From Thiomargarita sp. (GTDB taxonomy: Bacteria; Pseudomonadota; Gammaproteobacteria; Beggiatoales; Beggiatoaceae): DNA of 39,098 nucleotides. The stretch's first letter is position 1. Every line of letters starts with the position of its first letter. The notes under the pieces were generated by a model, which saw only the letters and a program-made list of their open reading frames with translations, was not told the origin of the DNA and made no database searches. Positions 1 to 7,565 of this stretch are shown piece after piece. Position numbers and translations under genes: made by a program. Location: NCBI GenBank assembly GCA_020718845.1, contig DYRG01000021.1, positions 7,648-46,745 of the forward strand, written 5' to 3'.

Positions 1-188
1 CATTAGAAACTGCCTTAGAATTGCTCAAACCAAAAGGCGATTTTGTTACTAAGTTATTTCAAGGCGAAGGATTTGATGCGTATTTGTTTCAATTGCGCAA
101 GCATTTTCAAAAAGTCCACATTAGAAAACCCAAAGCCTCTCGCCCTGAATCAAGAGAAGTTTATTTAGTTGCTCGACATAAGTTATAA
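1..188 (+). CDS. rlmE: 23S rRNA 2'-O-methyltransferase RlmE (FtsJ/RrmJ), C-terminal part
   Basis: Only the last 61 codons are present; the reading frame begins at base 3 and stops with TAA at 186-188. The visible text ([20 protein letters not shown], then [20 protein letters not shown]) matches the end of the Rossmann-fold methyltransferase RlmE, including the [12 protein letters not shown] tail that is nearly invariant in the family. RlmE methylates U2552 of 23S rRNA in the large subunit. In many gammaproteobacteria rlmE lies directly upstream of ftsH in a heat-shock operon. Here the same order is kept, but a Uma2 gene sits between them. The N-terminal part lies outside the window. Confidence 0.92.
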   Translation, partial: LETALELLKPKGDFVTKLFQGEGFDAYLFQLRKHFQKVHIRKPKASRPESREVYLVARHKL

Positions 189-201
189 TAGGGAACAAAA
201 T

Positions 202-627
202 ATGAGTCCGTCCTTTAATCATAGTTATTTGCAAGCTCGATTAGTTGTGGAATTATCAAAAATAAAACAATACACCGTTTTATCCGAATTATCTTTAGAT
301 ATTGATGGTAAAGAATATCGCCCTGATATTTGTTTATATTCAAATAGAAAGGCTAATTACTTTCGTGATATTATCAGAATGAAAGAAATGCCTTTATTGG
401 CAATTGAAATTTTATCAATGAGCCAAACAATTCAAGAGCTTATTGATAAATTTGAAGTTTATTTTAAAGCGGGAATAAAATCTTGCTGGTTAGTAATGCC
501 AATTCCAAGTAGTATTACTATTTTCAAAGACTCTGATGACATAGAAACTGCCATTACTTTTAATAAGAAAGGTGAGTTATTTGATCCACAATTAGATATA
601 AGAATCTCGCTTAATGAATTGTTTTAA
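202..627 (+). CDS. Uma2 (DUF820) family protein, short form
   Basis: Protein of 141 residues with the PD-(D/E)XK-like core of the Uma2 family of putative nucleases. The candidate acidic and basic residues are D42 (YRPDI), E69 (LLAIEIL) and K83 (IDKFEVYF). I chose ATG at 202 because AGGGA at 190-194 is well spaced; an upstream in-frame TTG at 169 lies inside rlmE. Against a full-length member such as the one at 21204, it lacks about 40 N-terminal residues and begins at the S-x-x-H-S segment that normally follows strand 2. It is therefore either a natural short form or a truncated copy that kept its catalytic core. It lies 13 bp after rlmE and 42 bp before ftsH. The biological role of Uma2 proteins is not settled. 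Confidence 0.8.
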   Translation: MSPSFNHSYLQARLVVELSKIKQYTVLSELSLDIDGKEYRPDICLYSNRKANYFRDIIRMKEMPLLAIEILSMSQTIQELIDKFEVYFKAGIKSCWLVMPIPSSITIFKDSDDIETAITFNKKGELFDPQLDIRISLNELF

Positions 628-669
628 TTTTACGTTGTTTATTTTTCTATACTTTGAGGTAACAAACCT

Positions 670-2592
670 GTGAATGATATGTTAAAAAATGTTGTTGTGT
701 GGATTATCATTGCGTTAGTGTTAATGATGGTTTTTAACAATTTTGGAACAAAAACGCCCGATACTCGACAAATCGAATATTCAACCTTTTATCAAGCAGT
801 GAAACAAGGTCAAATTCAAAAGGTCATTATTGAAGGACGAACCATTCGTGCTCAAAAGAAAACCGGCGAAATTGTAACCACTTATAGCCCTGGTGATCCA
901 GAACTCATTAATGATTTGTTGAAATCCCAAGTCACTGTAGAAGGTCGAGCACCAGAACAACAATCTGTATTAATGCAAATCTTTATTTCATGGTTTCCAA
1001 TGTTGCTCTTATTTGGGATATTGGTATTCTTCATGCGTCAAATGCAAGGCGGTGGAGGAAAAGGAGCATTATCCTTTGGAAAAAGTCGTGCACGTTTAAT
1101 TGAAGAAGATCAAATCAAAATCACTTTCAACGATGTCGCGGGTTGTGATGAAGCAAAATCGGAAGTCTCTGAATTAGTTGATTTTTTACGCGATCCAGGA
1201 AAATTTCAAAACTTAGGTGGAAAAATCCCACGCGGTGTTTTAATGGTGGGTTCTCCTGGTACAGGAAAAACCTTATTAGCGAGAGCAATTGCGGGCGAAG
1301 CAAAAGTGCCTTTCTTTACGATTTCTGGATCGGATTTCGTAGAAATGTTTGTAGGGGTAGGTGCATCGCGGGTTCGTGATATGTTTGAACAAGCAAAACG
1401 TCACGCGCCGTGCATTATTTTTATTGATGAAATTGACGCGGTAGGAAGACATCGTGGCGCGGGTTTAGGTGGTGGTCATGATGAACGTGAGCAAACTTTA
1501 AATCAACTCTTAGTGGAAATGGATGGTTTTGAAGGTAATGAAGGCGTAATTGTGATTGCTGCAACTAACCGTCCAGATGTTTTAGACCCCGCTTTATTAC
1601 GTCCGGGGCGTTTTGATCGTCAAGTAGTTGTTCCGTTGCCCGATATTCGTGGACGTGAGCAAATTCTTAAAGTTCACATGAGAAAAATTCCTTTGTCAGA
1701 TGATGTTAATCCTTCCGTAATTGCGAGAGGAACACCTGGTTTTTCTGGTGCAGATTTAGCTAATTTAGTCAATGAAGCCGCGTTATTTGCAGCGAGAGCA
1801 AATAAGAAGATTGTAGAAATGGCTGATTTTGAGCAAGCGAAAGATAAACTCATTATGGGAACTGAAAGAAAATCAATGGTAATGAGTGAGAAAGAGAAAC
1901 GTTTAACTGCTTATCATGAAGCGGGTCATGCAATTGTAGGACGCTCTGTTCCTTCTCACGATCCTGTTTATAAAGTGACCATTATTCCTCGAGGAAGAGC
2001 ATTAGGTGTTACGATGTTTTTGCCATTGGAAGATCGTTATAGCATTAGTAAAGAACATTTAGAAAGCAATGTTTCAACTTTATTTGGTGGACGTATTGCA
2101 GAAGAAATGATTTTTGGCATTGAAGCGATTACAACGGGTGCAAGTAGCGATATTCAACGAGCAACCAGTGTTGCGAGAAGTATGGTTACAAAATGGGGTA
2201 TGTCAGAGCGTTTAGGACCTTTAACTTATGATGAAGAAGAAGGTGAGGTTTTCTTAGGTCATGCGGTTACTCGTCATAAAATGATGTCAGATGAAACTGC
2301 GCACGTTATTGATGAAGAAGTGCGTTCAATTATTGACCGTAATTATGCTCGCGCAGAAACCATTTTAAAAGATAACATCGATATTTTACACGCGATGTCT
2401 GAAGCACTTATGAAATATGAAACTTTGGATAGTGAGCAATTAGATGATTTAATGGCGCGTCGTGCAGTGCGTCAACCTGCGAATTGGGATGATTCTTCCG
2501 ATGGTAAAAACTCAGGAAATTTGCAAAGCAAATCTAATGTTGACAAACCTGATGATGATGTTTTAGGTGATCCTGCAAATCAGATCAATTAA
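670..2592 (+). CDS. ftsH: ATP-dependent zinc metalloprotease FtsH
   Basis: Membrane-anchored AAA+ protease that degrades membrane proteins and short-lived regulators; in E. coli RpoH is a substrate. Length 640 residues, normal for the family. Domains: TM1 about 5-24, periplasmic segment, TM2 about 101-122, AAA+ module with Walker A GSPGTGKT (194-201), Walker B IIFIDEID (249-256) and the second region of homology around [18 protein letters not shown], then the zinc protease motif HEAGH (416-420). The acidic C-terminal tail is typical. The start is GTG at 670 with GAGGT at 656-660; an in-frame ATG lies at 679. Walker A has Ser where most FtsH have Pro (GPPGTGKT). The stop codon directly abuts the folP start, so the two genes are co-transcribed. 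Confidence 0.98.
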   Translation: MNDMLKNVVVWIIIALVLMMVFNNFGTKTPDTRQIEYSTFYQAVKQGQIQKVIIEGRTIRAQKKTGEIVTTYSPGDPELINDLLKSQVTVEGRAPEQQSVLMQIFISWFPMLLLFGILVFFMRQMQGGGGKGALSFGKSRARLIEEDQIKITFNDVAGCDEAKSEVSELVDFLRDPGKFQNLGGKIPRGVLMVGSPGTGKTLLARAIAGEAKVPFFTISGSDFVEMFVGVGASRVRDMFEQAKRHAPCIIFIDEIDAVGRHRGAGLGGGHDEREQTLNQLLVEMDGFEGNEGVIVIAATNRPDVLDPALLRPGRFDRQVVVPLPDIRGREQILKVHMRKIPLSDDVNPSVIARGTPGFSGADLANLVNEAALFAARANKKIVEMADFEQAKDKLIMGTERKSMVMSEKEKRLTAYHEAGHAIVGRSVPSHDPVYKVTIIPRGRALGVTMFLPLEDRYSISKEHLESNVSTLFGGRIAEEMIFGIEAITTGASSDIQRATSVARSMVTKWGMSERLGPLTYDEEEGEVFLGHAVTRHKMMSDETAHVIDEEVRSIIDRNYARAETILKDNIDILHAMSEALMKYETLDSEQLDDLMARRAVRQPANWDDSSDGKNSGNLQSKSNVDKPDDDVLGDPANQIN

Positions 2593-3399
2593 ATGAAAAA
2601 CTTCCCTAAAATCATGGGAATATTAAATCTAACCCCCGATTCATTTTCTGACGGGGGTTTGTTTTTATCTCCCTTTCAAGCATTAGAACGCGCTAAACAA
2701 ATGATCGACGAAGGTGCGGATTATTTAGATTTAGGTGGTGAATCAACTCGACCTAATGCAAATCCCGTTTCTGAAACAGAAGAACTTAAAAGAGTTATCC
2801 CTGTTTTAGAAACCTTGAGAGTTCAATATCCAGATATAAAACTTTCGGTTGATACTTATAAACCCAATGTAATGAAAATGGCATTACAAGCGGGTGCAAA
2901 TATGATTAATGATGTGAGAGCCTTACAAATGCCCAACGCATTGGAAATTGTTGCTGAAAGTGAGGCAGAAATTTGTTTAATGCACGCGCAAGGAACACCT
3001 CAAACGATGCAAAATGCGCCGACTTATCAAAACGTAGTTTCTGAAGTAAAATATTTTTTAAAAAAACGGATTTTAATATGTGAGCAAATGGGAATTAAAA
3101 AAAAGAGATTATATATTGATGTAGGATTTGGATTTGGGAAAACCTTACAACATAATTTAACATTAATGAAACATTTAAAAGATTTTGAGGATTTAGATTG
3201 TAAAATGCTCGTTGGTGTTTCTCGCAAATCAATGATTGGATTAGTTTTAAATGAACCAGTAGAAAAACGCTTATTTGGTGGATTAAGTTTAGCGGTATGG
3301 GCTGCATTACAAGGTGCGGCGATTATTCGTACCCATGATGTGTTAGCAACTCGGCAAGCATTACAAATATTGCAAGCGGTTTTAGAAGCGGAGAATTAG
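2593..3399 (+). CDS. folP: Dihydropteroate synthase FolP
   Basis: Condenses 6-hydroxymethyl-dihydropterin diphosphate with p-aminobenzoate to form dihydropteroate in folate synthesis; cytoplasmic TIM barrel and the sulfonamide target. The 268-residue protein shows the family signatures MGILNLTPDSFSDGG near the N-terminus, GGESTRPNA (about 49-57), INDVRAL, and the lysine loop DVGFGFGKTLQHN. The ATG follows the ftsH stop with no gap (TAAATG), so translation is probably coupled. The ftsH-folP order is conserved in gammaproteobacteria; glmM usually follows, but here the next gene is murU. Confidence 0.97.
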   Translation: MKNFPKIMGILNLTPDSFSDGGLFLSPFQALERAKQMIDEGADYLDLGGESTRPNANPVSETEELKRVIPVLETLRVQYPDIKLSVDTYKPNVMKMALQAGANMINDVRALQMPNALEIVAESEAEICLMHAQGTPQTMQNAPTYQNVVSEVKYFLKKRILICEQMGIKKKRLYIDVGFGFGKTLQHNLTLMKHLKDFEDLDCKMLVGVSRKSMIGLVLNEPVEKRLFGGLSLAVWAALQGAAIIRTHDVLATRQALQILQAVLEAEN

Positions 3400-3401
3400 A
3401 A

Positions 3402-4058
3402 ATGAAAACAGCAATGATTTTAGCAGCAGGTCGAGGAGAAAGAATGCGTCCATTAACCGATTTCACGCCCAAACCGTTGCTTAAAATAAAAGGCAAAGCA
3501 TTAATTGAATATCATTTAGAGAAACTTGCTCTCGCAGGTTTTGAGAAAATCGTGATCAATCATCATTGGTTAGGTGAGCAAATTGAAATCTTTTTAGGCA
3601 ATGGTGATAAATATGGCATTCAAATAAAATATTCTAAAGAAATTAATGTGTTAGAAACTGGCGGCGGAATTGTTCAAGCCTTGCCACTTTTAGGAAAAGA
3701 ACCATTTTTAGTCGTAAACGGCGATATTTGGTGTAATCTTGATTTTAATGAAATAAATTTAAATATTGAAAAACTAGCGCATTTGTTTTTAGTTTCTAAT
3801 CCAGAGCATAATTTAAAAGGTGATTTCGGATTAGAAAATGGTTTTGTTATAAATGAACCGCAATTTACATTTAGTGGAATCGGTATTTATCATCCAAATT
3901 TATTTAAAGATTATGAAATAAAAAAATTACCACTTGCACCCATTTTAAGAAAAGAAATTTTAGAGAAAAATGTAACGGGAGAACATTTCAAAGGTCAATG
4001 GTTTGATATAGGAACACCCGCCCGTTTAGAAATGTTAGAAACGATGCTTGTTGTTTAA
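3402..4058 (+). CDS. murU: N-acetylmuramate alpha-1-phosphate uridylyltransferase MurU
   Basis: Sugar-phosphate nucleotidyltransferase of 218 residues, the size of Pseudomonas MurU. The signature LAAGRGERMRPLT (7-19) plus PKPLL (23-27) marks the nucleotide-binding loop; ETGGGI and VVNGDIWCN supply substrate and metal-binding segments. MurU makes UDP-MurNAc from MurNAc-1-phosphate and UTP, bypassing de novo UDP-MurNAc synthesis in peptidoglycan recycling. The assignment over other NDP-sugar pyrophosphorylases rests on size, lack of a C-terminal left-handed helix domain, and the AmgK-like kinase gene at 5114. ATG at 3402 has GGAG at 3390-3393 and starts two bases after the folP stop. The product could also be described as a mannose-1-phosphate guanylyltransferase-like enzyme. 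Confidence 0.85.
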   Translation: MKTAMILAAGRGERMRPLTDFTPKPLLKIKGKALIEYHLEKLALAGFEKIVINHHWLGEQIEIFLGNGDKYGIQIKYSKEINVLETGGGIVQALPLLGKEPFLVVNGDIWCNLDFNEINLNIEKLAHLFLVSNPEHNLKGDFGLENGFVINEPQFTFSGIGIYHPNLFKDYEIKKLPLAPILRKEILEKNVTGEHFKGQWFDIGTPARLEMLETMLVV

Positions 4059-4092
4059 AAAAATAAAAAAAGGCGAGCTAATTGCCCGCCTT
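4056..4092 (-). terminator. Rho-independent terminator of rpoH
   Basis: Nine-base arms 4070-4078 (AAGGCGAGC) and 4084-4092 (GCCCGCCTT) with one mismatch and a TAATT loop. Read on the minus strand, the hairpin is followed by a long T-run (complement of the A-rich 4056-4070), as expected for termination of rpoH. It also lies just past the murU stop and may block read-through from the plus strand. Confidence 0.8.
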
Positions 4093-4116
4093 AAAACTTA
4101 ACGCCCAATCAAATAG

Positions 4117-4974
4117 TTAAGCAGCTTGTTTCAAATTATTGCGGAGTTTGCTTAACGCATTTTGTTCTAATTGACGAATGCGCTCTGCGGATACGCTATA
4201 ATTTGTTGCTAAATCTTGTAACGTGTGTTTTTTATCTTCTTCTAACCAACGTTTCTTTACAATATCTTGGCTACGATCATCAAGTTTTGAAATCGCTTGA
4301 TATAAACATTTTTGATGATATTCGCTCCAATCTTCTTCTTCAGAAACATTTGCTGGATCATAACGATTATCTTCTAAATAAGCAGATGGGTTGTAATAAT
4401 CTTCGTCATCATCATTTTCGGGAGAACCGTCAAATGCAGTATCATTTGAATTCAAACGCCCTTCCATTTCTAAAACGTCTTTTAAACTTACACCCAAATC
4501 CTCTGCAACTTTCTTGGCTTCTTCACCACTCAACCAACTTGCCTTTTTCTTTGCGCTGCGTAAATTAAAAAAGAGTTTGCGTTGTGATTTGGTCGTTGCA
4601 ATCTTGACAATGCGCCAGTTCTTCAAAATATATTCATGAATTTCTGCACGAATCCAATGCACCGCAAATGATACTAAACGCACGCCGACATTTGGATCAA
4701 AACGTTTCACGGCTTTCATTAATCCAATATTGCCTTCTTGAATCAAATCTGATTGCGGCAAACCATAGCCTTTGTAACTATGTGCAATGTGAACGACAAA
4801 CCGCAAATGCGACATCACCAAACGCCGTGCAGATTCAATATCATTGTTTTGTTGCAAGCGTTCTGCCAAACTACGTTCTTCTTCCAAACTTAGCAATGGA
4901 ATACGTTTCAAAGTTTGCACATAACTTTCAATACTTTGCCCAGGTACTAACGATAATTGCATTGGCTGCGACAT
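4117..4974 (-). CDS. rpoH: Heat-shock sigma factor RpoH (sigma-32)
   Basis: Group 3 sigma-70 family factor of 285 residues directing RNA polymerase to heat-shock promoters. Region 2 contains LRFVVHIAHSYKGYGLPQSD, DLIQEGNIGLMKAVKRFDP and SFAVHWIRAEIHEYILKNWR. The RpoH box QRKLFFNLR (131-139), diagnostic for this sigma, follows. The C-terminal region 4 helix-turn-helix ends with LATNYSVSAERIRQLEQNAL. The ATG is preceded by a GGGGTGAG Shine-Dalgarno. A consensus sigma-70 promoter lies upstream. In E. coli FtsH degrades RpoH, and ftsH lies 1.5 kb away here. The gene is inserted between murU and amgK on the opposite strand. Confidence 0.97.
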   Translation of the reverse strand: MSQPMQLSLVPGQSIESYVQTLKRIPLLSLEEERSLAERLQQNNDIESARRLVMSHLRFVVHIAHSYKGYGLPQSDLIQEGNIGLMKAVKRFDPNVGVRLVSFAVHWIRAEIHEYILKNWRIVKIATTKSQRKLFFNLRSAKKKASWLSGEEAKKVAEDLGVSLKDVLEMEGRLNSNDTAFDGSPENDDDEDYYNPSAYLEDNRYDPANVSEEEDWSEYHQKCLYQAISKLDDRSQDIVKKRWLEEDKKHTLQDLATNYSVSAERIRQLEQNALSKLRNNLKQAA

Positions 4975-5067
4975 AACTCACCCCATTTGATTGATTTAAC
5001 TTGCATCTTGGCGTTAGGTTTGAAAAAATGCTCACTTTTAGAATGATTCTACGCCTGTTAATGACCG

Positions 5068-5096
5068 AGTATATTACTCAACTATTTGCCTGTCAA
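5068..5096 (-). promoter_or_regulatory. Consensus sigma-70 promoter for rpoH
   Basis: Minus strand reads TTGACA (5091-5096), a spacer of exactly 17 bases, then TATACT (5068-5073). The -35 is a perfect match and the -10 differs at one position. It sits about 95 bp upstream of the rpoH start, leaving a leader of roughly 85 nt. The -35 box lies only 17 bp before the amgK start on the other strand. Confidence 0.75.
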
Positions 5097-5113
5097 CTTA
5101 AAAAGATAACTTT

Positions 5114-6112
5114 ATGAATTTACGAGAAAATTTACTGATTGATTGGGTGCGCAACGCTTGCAATAATCCCCACGCGACCCTTCGAGCGATGCAAAATGAT
5201 GCAAGTTTTCGGCGTTATTTCCGCGTTTTTTTATCGGATAATACCACATTTATTGCAATGGATGCGCCGCCCGACAAAGAAAATTCCAAACCTTTTGTTA
5301 ATGTTGCACAACGTTTGTTCAAAGCGGGTTTAAATGTCCCAGAAATTAAAGCAATTGATTGGGAAAATGGGTTTTTATTATTAACTGATTTGGGTGATGA
5401 TTTATATTTGCCTATTTTAAAAGAAAATGATCGAATTAAAATCGATCGTTTATATTGTGATGCTTTAGCGGCTTTAGCGACTATGCAAACCTGCGTTGAA
5501 ACCGATCAATTACCACTTTATGATGAAAAGTTGCTTCGTTTTGAAATGAGTTTATTACCCGATTGGTTTATTACAAAACATTTAGGAATTATTTTAACCG
5601 ATAAAGAACAAAAAGAATTAGATAGTTGTTTTGATTTGCTAATAAAGAATGCTTTAGAACAACCGCAAGTTTTTGTGCATCGAGATTATCATTCGAGAAA
5701 CCTTTTAATTCACTCTCGACATAACCCCGCTATTTTAGATTTTCAAGATGCCGTGAAAGGTGCTGTGACTTATGATTTGGTTTCTTTATTAAAAGATGCT
5801 TATATTTCATTTCCAAAAGAATGGATCGATGAAAAGGTTGTTGGCTATCATCAATTAGCGACTCAAATGGGAATTATTTCTAATGTATCTGAAAAAGAAT
5901 TTCTCAAATGGTTTGATTGGATGGGATTACAGCGCCACATTAAAGTAGTGGGGATTTTTGCTCGATTATATCATCGAGATGGAAAAGCGGGTTATTTGAA
6001 AGATATTCCTTTAGTGTTGAAATACATTATAGAAACCGCTGATCTTTATCCAGAAATGCACGGGTTAAAAGAATTCATGAAAAGATTTGAAAGCGATCTA
6101 AAAACCCGTTAA
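5114..6112 (+). CDS. amgK: N-acetylmuramate/N-acetylglucosamine kinase AmgK
   Basis: Aminoglycoside-phosphotransferase-fold kinase, 332 residues. The catalytic loop HRDYHSRN (189-196) and the metal-binding Asp in AILDFQDA (D209) are intact. The N-terminus has the SFRRYFRV segment typical of AmgK. AmgK phosphorylates the anomeric position of MurNAc (and GlcNAc), giving MurNAc-1-phosphate, the substrate of MurU. In Pseudomonas amgK and murU are adjacent; here they are separated by rpoH and about 1 kb, which supports both names. The Shine-Dalgarno is weak (AAAAAGAT before the ATG). No terminator is evident before glyQ, 41 bp downstream. Confidence 0.87.
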   Translation: MNLRENLLIDWVRNACNNPHATLRAMQNDASFRRYFRVFLSDNTTFIAMDAPPDKENSKPFVNVAQRLFKAGLNVPEIKAIDWENGFLLLTDLGDDLYLPILKENDRIKIDRLYCDALAALATMQTCVETDQLPLYDEKLLRFEMSLLPDWFITKHLGIILTDKEQKELDSCFDLLIKNALEQPQVFVHRDYHSRNLLIHSRHNPAILDFQDAVKGAVTYDLVSLLKDAYISFPKEWIDEKVVGYHQLATQMGIISNVSEKEFLKWFDWMGLQRHIKVVGIFARLYHRDGKAGYLKDIPLVLKYIIETADLYPEMHGLKEFMKRFESDLKTR

Positions 6113-6153
6113 AATCACTCATCTCATATTTTTACAATAAAAAGGATTACGGC

Positions 6154-7059
6154 GTGGCTAAACATTCTTTGCAGACTTTTCAAGGACTTATTTTAGCGTT
6201 GCAAGATTATTGGGCAGCGCAAGGCTGTGTGTTGCAACAACCTTACGATATGGAAGTGGGCGCGGGCACTTTTCATCCAGCGACTTTTTTGCGGGCAATC
6301 GGACCTGAACCTTGGAGCGCGGCTTATGTTCAACCGTCGCGTCGTCCTGCCGATGGACGTTATGGCGAAAACCCCAATCGCTTGCAACATTACTATCAAT
6401 ATCAAGTCGTTATCAAGCCTTCGCCTTTAAATATTCAGGATTTATATTTGGGTTCGCTCAAAGCGTTGGGCATCGATCCGTTGGTGCATGACATTCGTTT
6501 TGTTGAGGATAATTGGGAATCTCCCACACTCGGCGCGTGGGGATTGGGTTGGGAAATTTGGTTGAATGGCATGGAAGTCACACAATTCACCTATTTTCAA
6601 CAAGTTGGCGGTTTAGAATGCCGTCCCGTGACGGGCGAAATTACTTACGGATTAGAAAGAATTGCAATGTATTTGCAAGGCGTAGAAAGTGTTTTTGATT
6701 TAGTTTGGACGGACGGTCCTTTAGGTAAAATTACTTACGGTGACGTATTTCATCAAAACGAAGTTGAAATGTCGACTTACAACTTTGAACACGCAAATAC
6801 CGAAGCATTATTTAATTGGTTTGATGTTTGTGAAAATGAAAGCCAAAAACTCATTGCAGCAGGTTTGCCATTACCCGCGTATGAAATGACCTTAAAAGCC
6901 TCCCATACCTTTAATTTATTAGATGCACGTCGAGCAATTTCGGTTACTGAACGTCAAAGATTTATCTTGAGAGTCAGAGGGTTAGCGAGAGCAGTTGCCG
7001 AAGCCTATTTCAATCGTCGTCAATCACTTGGCTTTCCCATGTGTCAAACAGTTGCTTAA
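6154..7059 (+). CDS. glyQ: Glycyl-tRNA synthetase alpha subunit GlyQ
   Basis: Catalytic subunit of the bacterial alpha2beta2 class II enzyme that charges tRNA-Gly. Length 301 residues, close to E. coli (303). Typical stretches are [56 protein letters not shown] and [19 protein letters not shown]. The start is GTG at 6154 with AAAGGA at 6141-6146. The partner glyS follows about 500 bp downstream, separated by a small membrane-protein gene and a short putative remnant, so the usual tight glyQ-glyS operon is interrupted. Confidence 0.98.
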   Translation: MAKHSLQTFQGLILALQDYWAAQGCVLQQPYDMEVGAGTFHPATFLRAIGPEPWSAAYVQPSRRPADGRYGENPNRLQHYYQYQVVIKPSPLNIQDLYLGSLKALGIDPLVHDIRFVEDNWESPTLGAWGLGWEIWLNGMEVTQFTYFQQVGGLECRPVTGEITYGLERIAMYLQGVESVFDLVWTDGPLGKITYGDVFHQNEVEMSTYNFEHANTEALFNWFDVCENESQKLIAAGLPLPAYEMTLKASHTFNLLDARRAISVTERQRFILRVRGLARAVAEAYFNRRQSLGFPMCQTVA

Positions 7060-7067
7060 TTTATTTC

Positions 7068-7107
7068 CTCACCTTTTTTTTATTCTTTTAAATTTTGAAA
7101 AGGTGAG
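7068..7107 (+). other. Hairpin between glyQ and the small membrane-protein gene
   Basis: Perfect 10-base inverted repeat CTCACCTTTT (7068-7077) and AAAAGGTGAG (7098-7107) around an AT-rich 20-base loop. No T-run follows the right arm, so it is not a classic terminator. The right arm contains the purine-rich AAGGTGAG upstream of the ATG at 7123, so it could mask translation initiation of that gene or act as a processing site. Confidence 0.45.
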
Positions 7108-7122
7108 TGAGAATTAAAAAAC

Positions 7123-7437
7123 ATGAAAAAGTTACTCAAAATTTTATTTGGTTTTATTGGCGTTATTGTTATAGCAATGGCGGGATTTATTTGGATGTTT
7201 GAAACCGCCGCAAAAGACGTTGAACAGTTTTGTAAATTAGCCCAGCAATCTAAAACGTTTGGCGATTTAGAAAAACTAACAAACCATTTTGATTTGAAAC
7301 CAAATGATTTAAAAAACTACGTGAATAAAGAAACAACGATTGTTTTTCATACGCCTCGTTCTTATGGTCGCCATACTTGTGCTGTTGAAATCAAAAATAA
7401 TCAAATAATTAAAGCAACTTTTCGCTTTTTAGATTGA
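7123..7437 (+). CDS. Small single-pass membrane protein of unknown function
   Basis: 104 residues. I do not recognise a named family. A Lys-rich start (MKKLLK) precedes one hydrophobic helix at about 6-25; the rest is a soluble domain of about 75 residues probably facing the periplasm. It has two cysteines, C37 (EQFCKLA) and C86 (RHTCAVEI), that could form a disulfide. The end, CAVEIKNNQIIKATFRFLD, resembles a beta-hairpin rich small domain. The gene lies between glyQ and glyS in the same orientation and has a hairpin over its upstream region. Codon use looks like its neighbours, so it is likely a real resident gene. Confidence 0.65.
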   Translation: MKKLLKILFGFIGVIVIAMAGFIWMFETAAKDVEQFCKLAQQSKTFGDLEKLTNHFDLKPNDLKNYVNKETTIVFHTPRSYGRHTCAVEIKNNQIIKATFRFLD

Positions 7438-7443
7438 GGAAAA

Positions 7444-7509
7444 ATGATGAACGCTGCCTTAAAAATGATCATTTCACCTGAAGATTATTTAATTAGCTTT
7501 ATCATTTGA
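7444..7509 (+). pseudogene. 21-codon mini-ORF resembling the N-terminus of a Uma2 protein
   Basis: GAGGA at 7436-7440 precedes ATGATG, and the frame encodes MMNAALKMIISPEDYL followed by five residues and TGA. The segment A-A-L-K-x-x-I-S-P-E-D-Y-L is like the first residues of many Uma2/DUF820 proteins (compare FTREDYF at the start of the copy at 21204). Downstream bases give no continuing Uma2 reading frame before glyS starts at 7566. It may be the leftover of a deleted Uma2 gene, or a chance short peptide. Confidence 0.3.
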
Positions 7510-7565
7510 AGATATTTATGAAAACATTTCGTTTTAAAACAGATTTACATTTTTAAAGGATTTCT

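Noticed and set aside
169-201. TTG start for the first Uma2 gene
   Set aside because: It lies inside rlmE and adds residues that match no Uma2 N-terminus, while ATG at 202 has a well-spaced AGGGA.
628-669. Promoter for ftsH with TATACT at 648-653
   Set aside because: The -35 position is poor, and the start of transcription would fall on the ribosome site, so it is probably chance.
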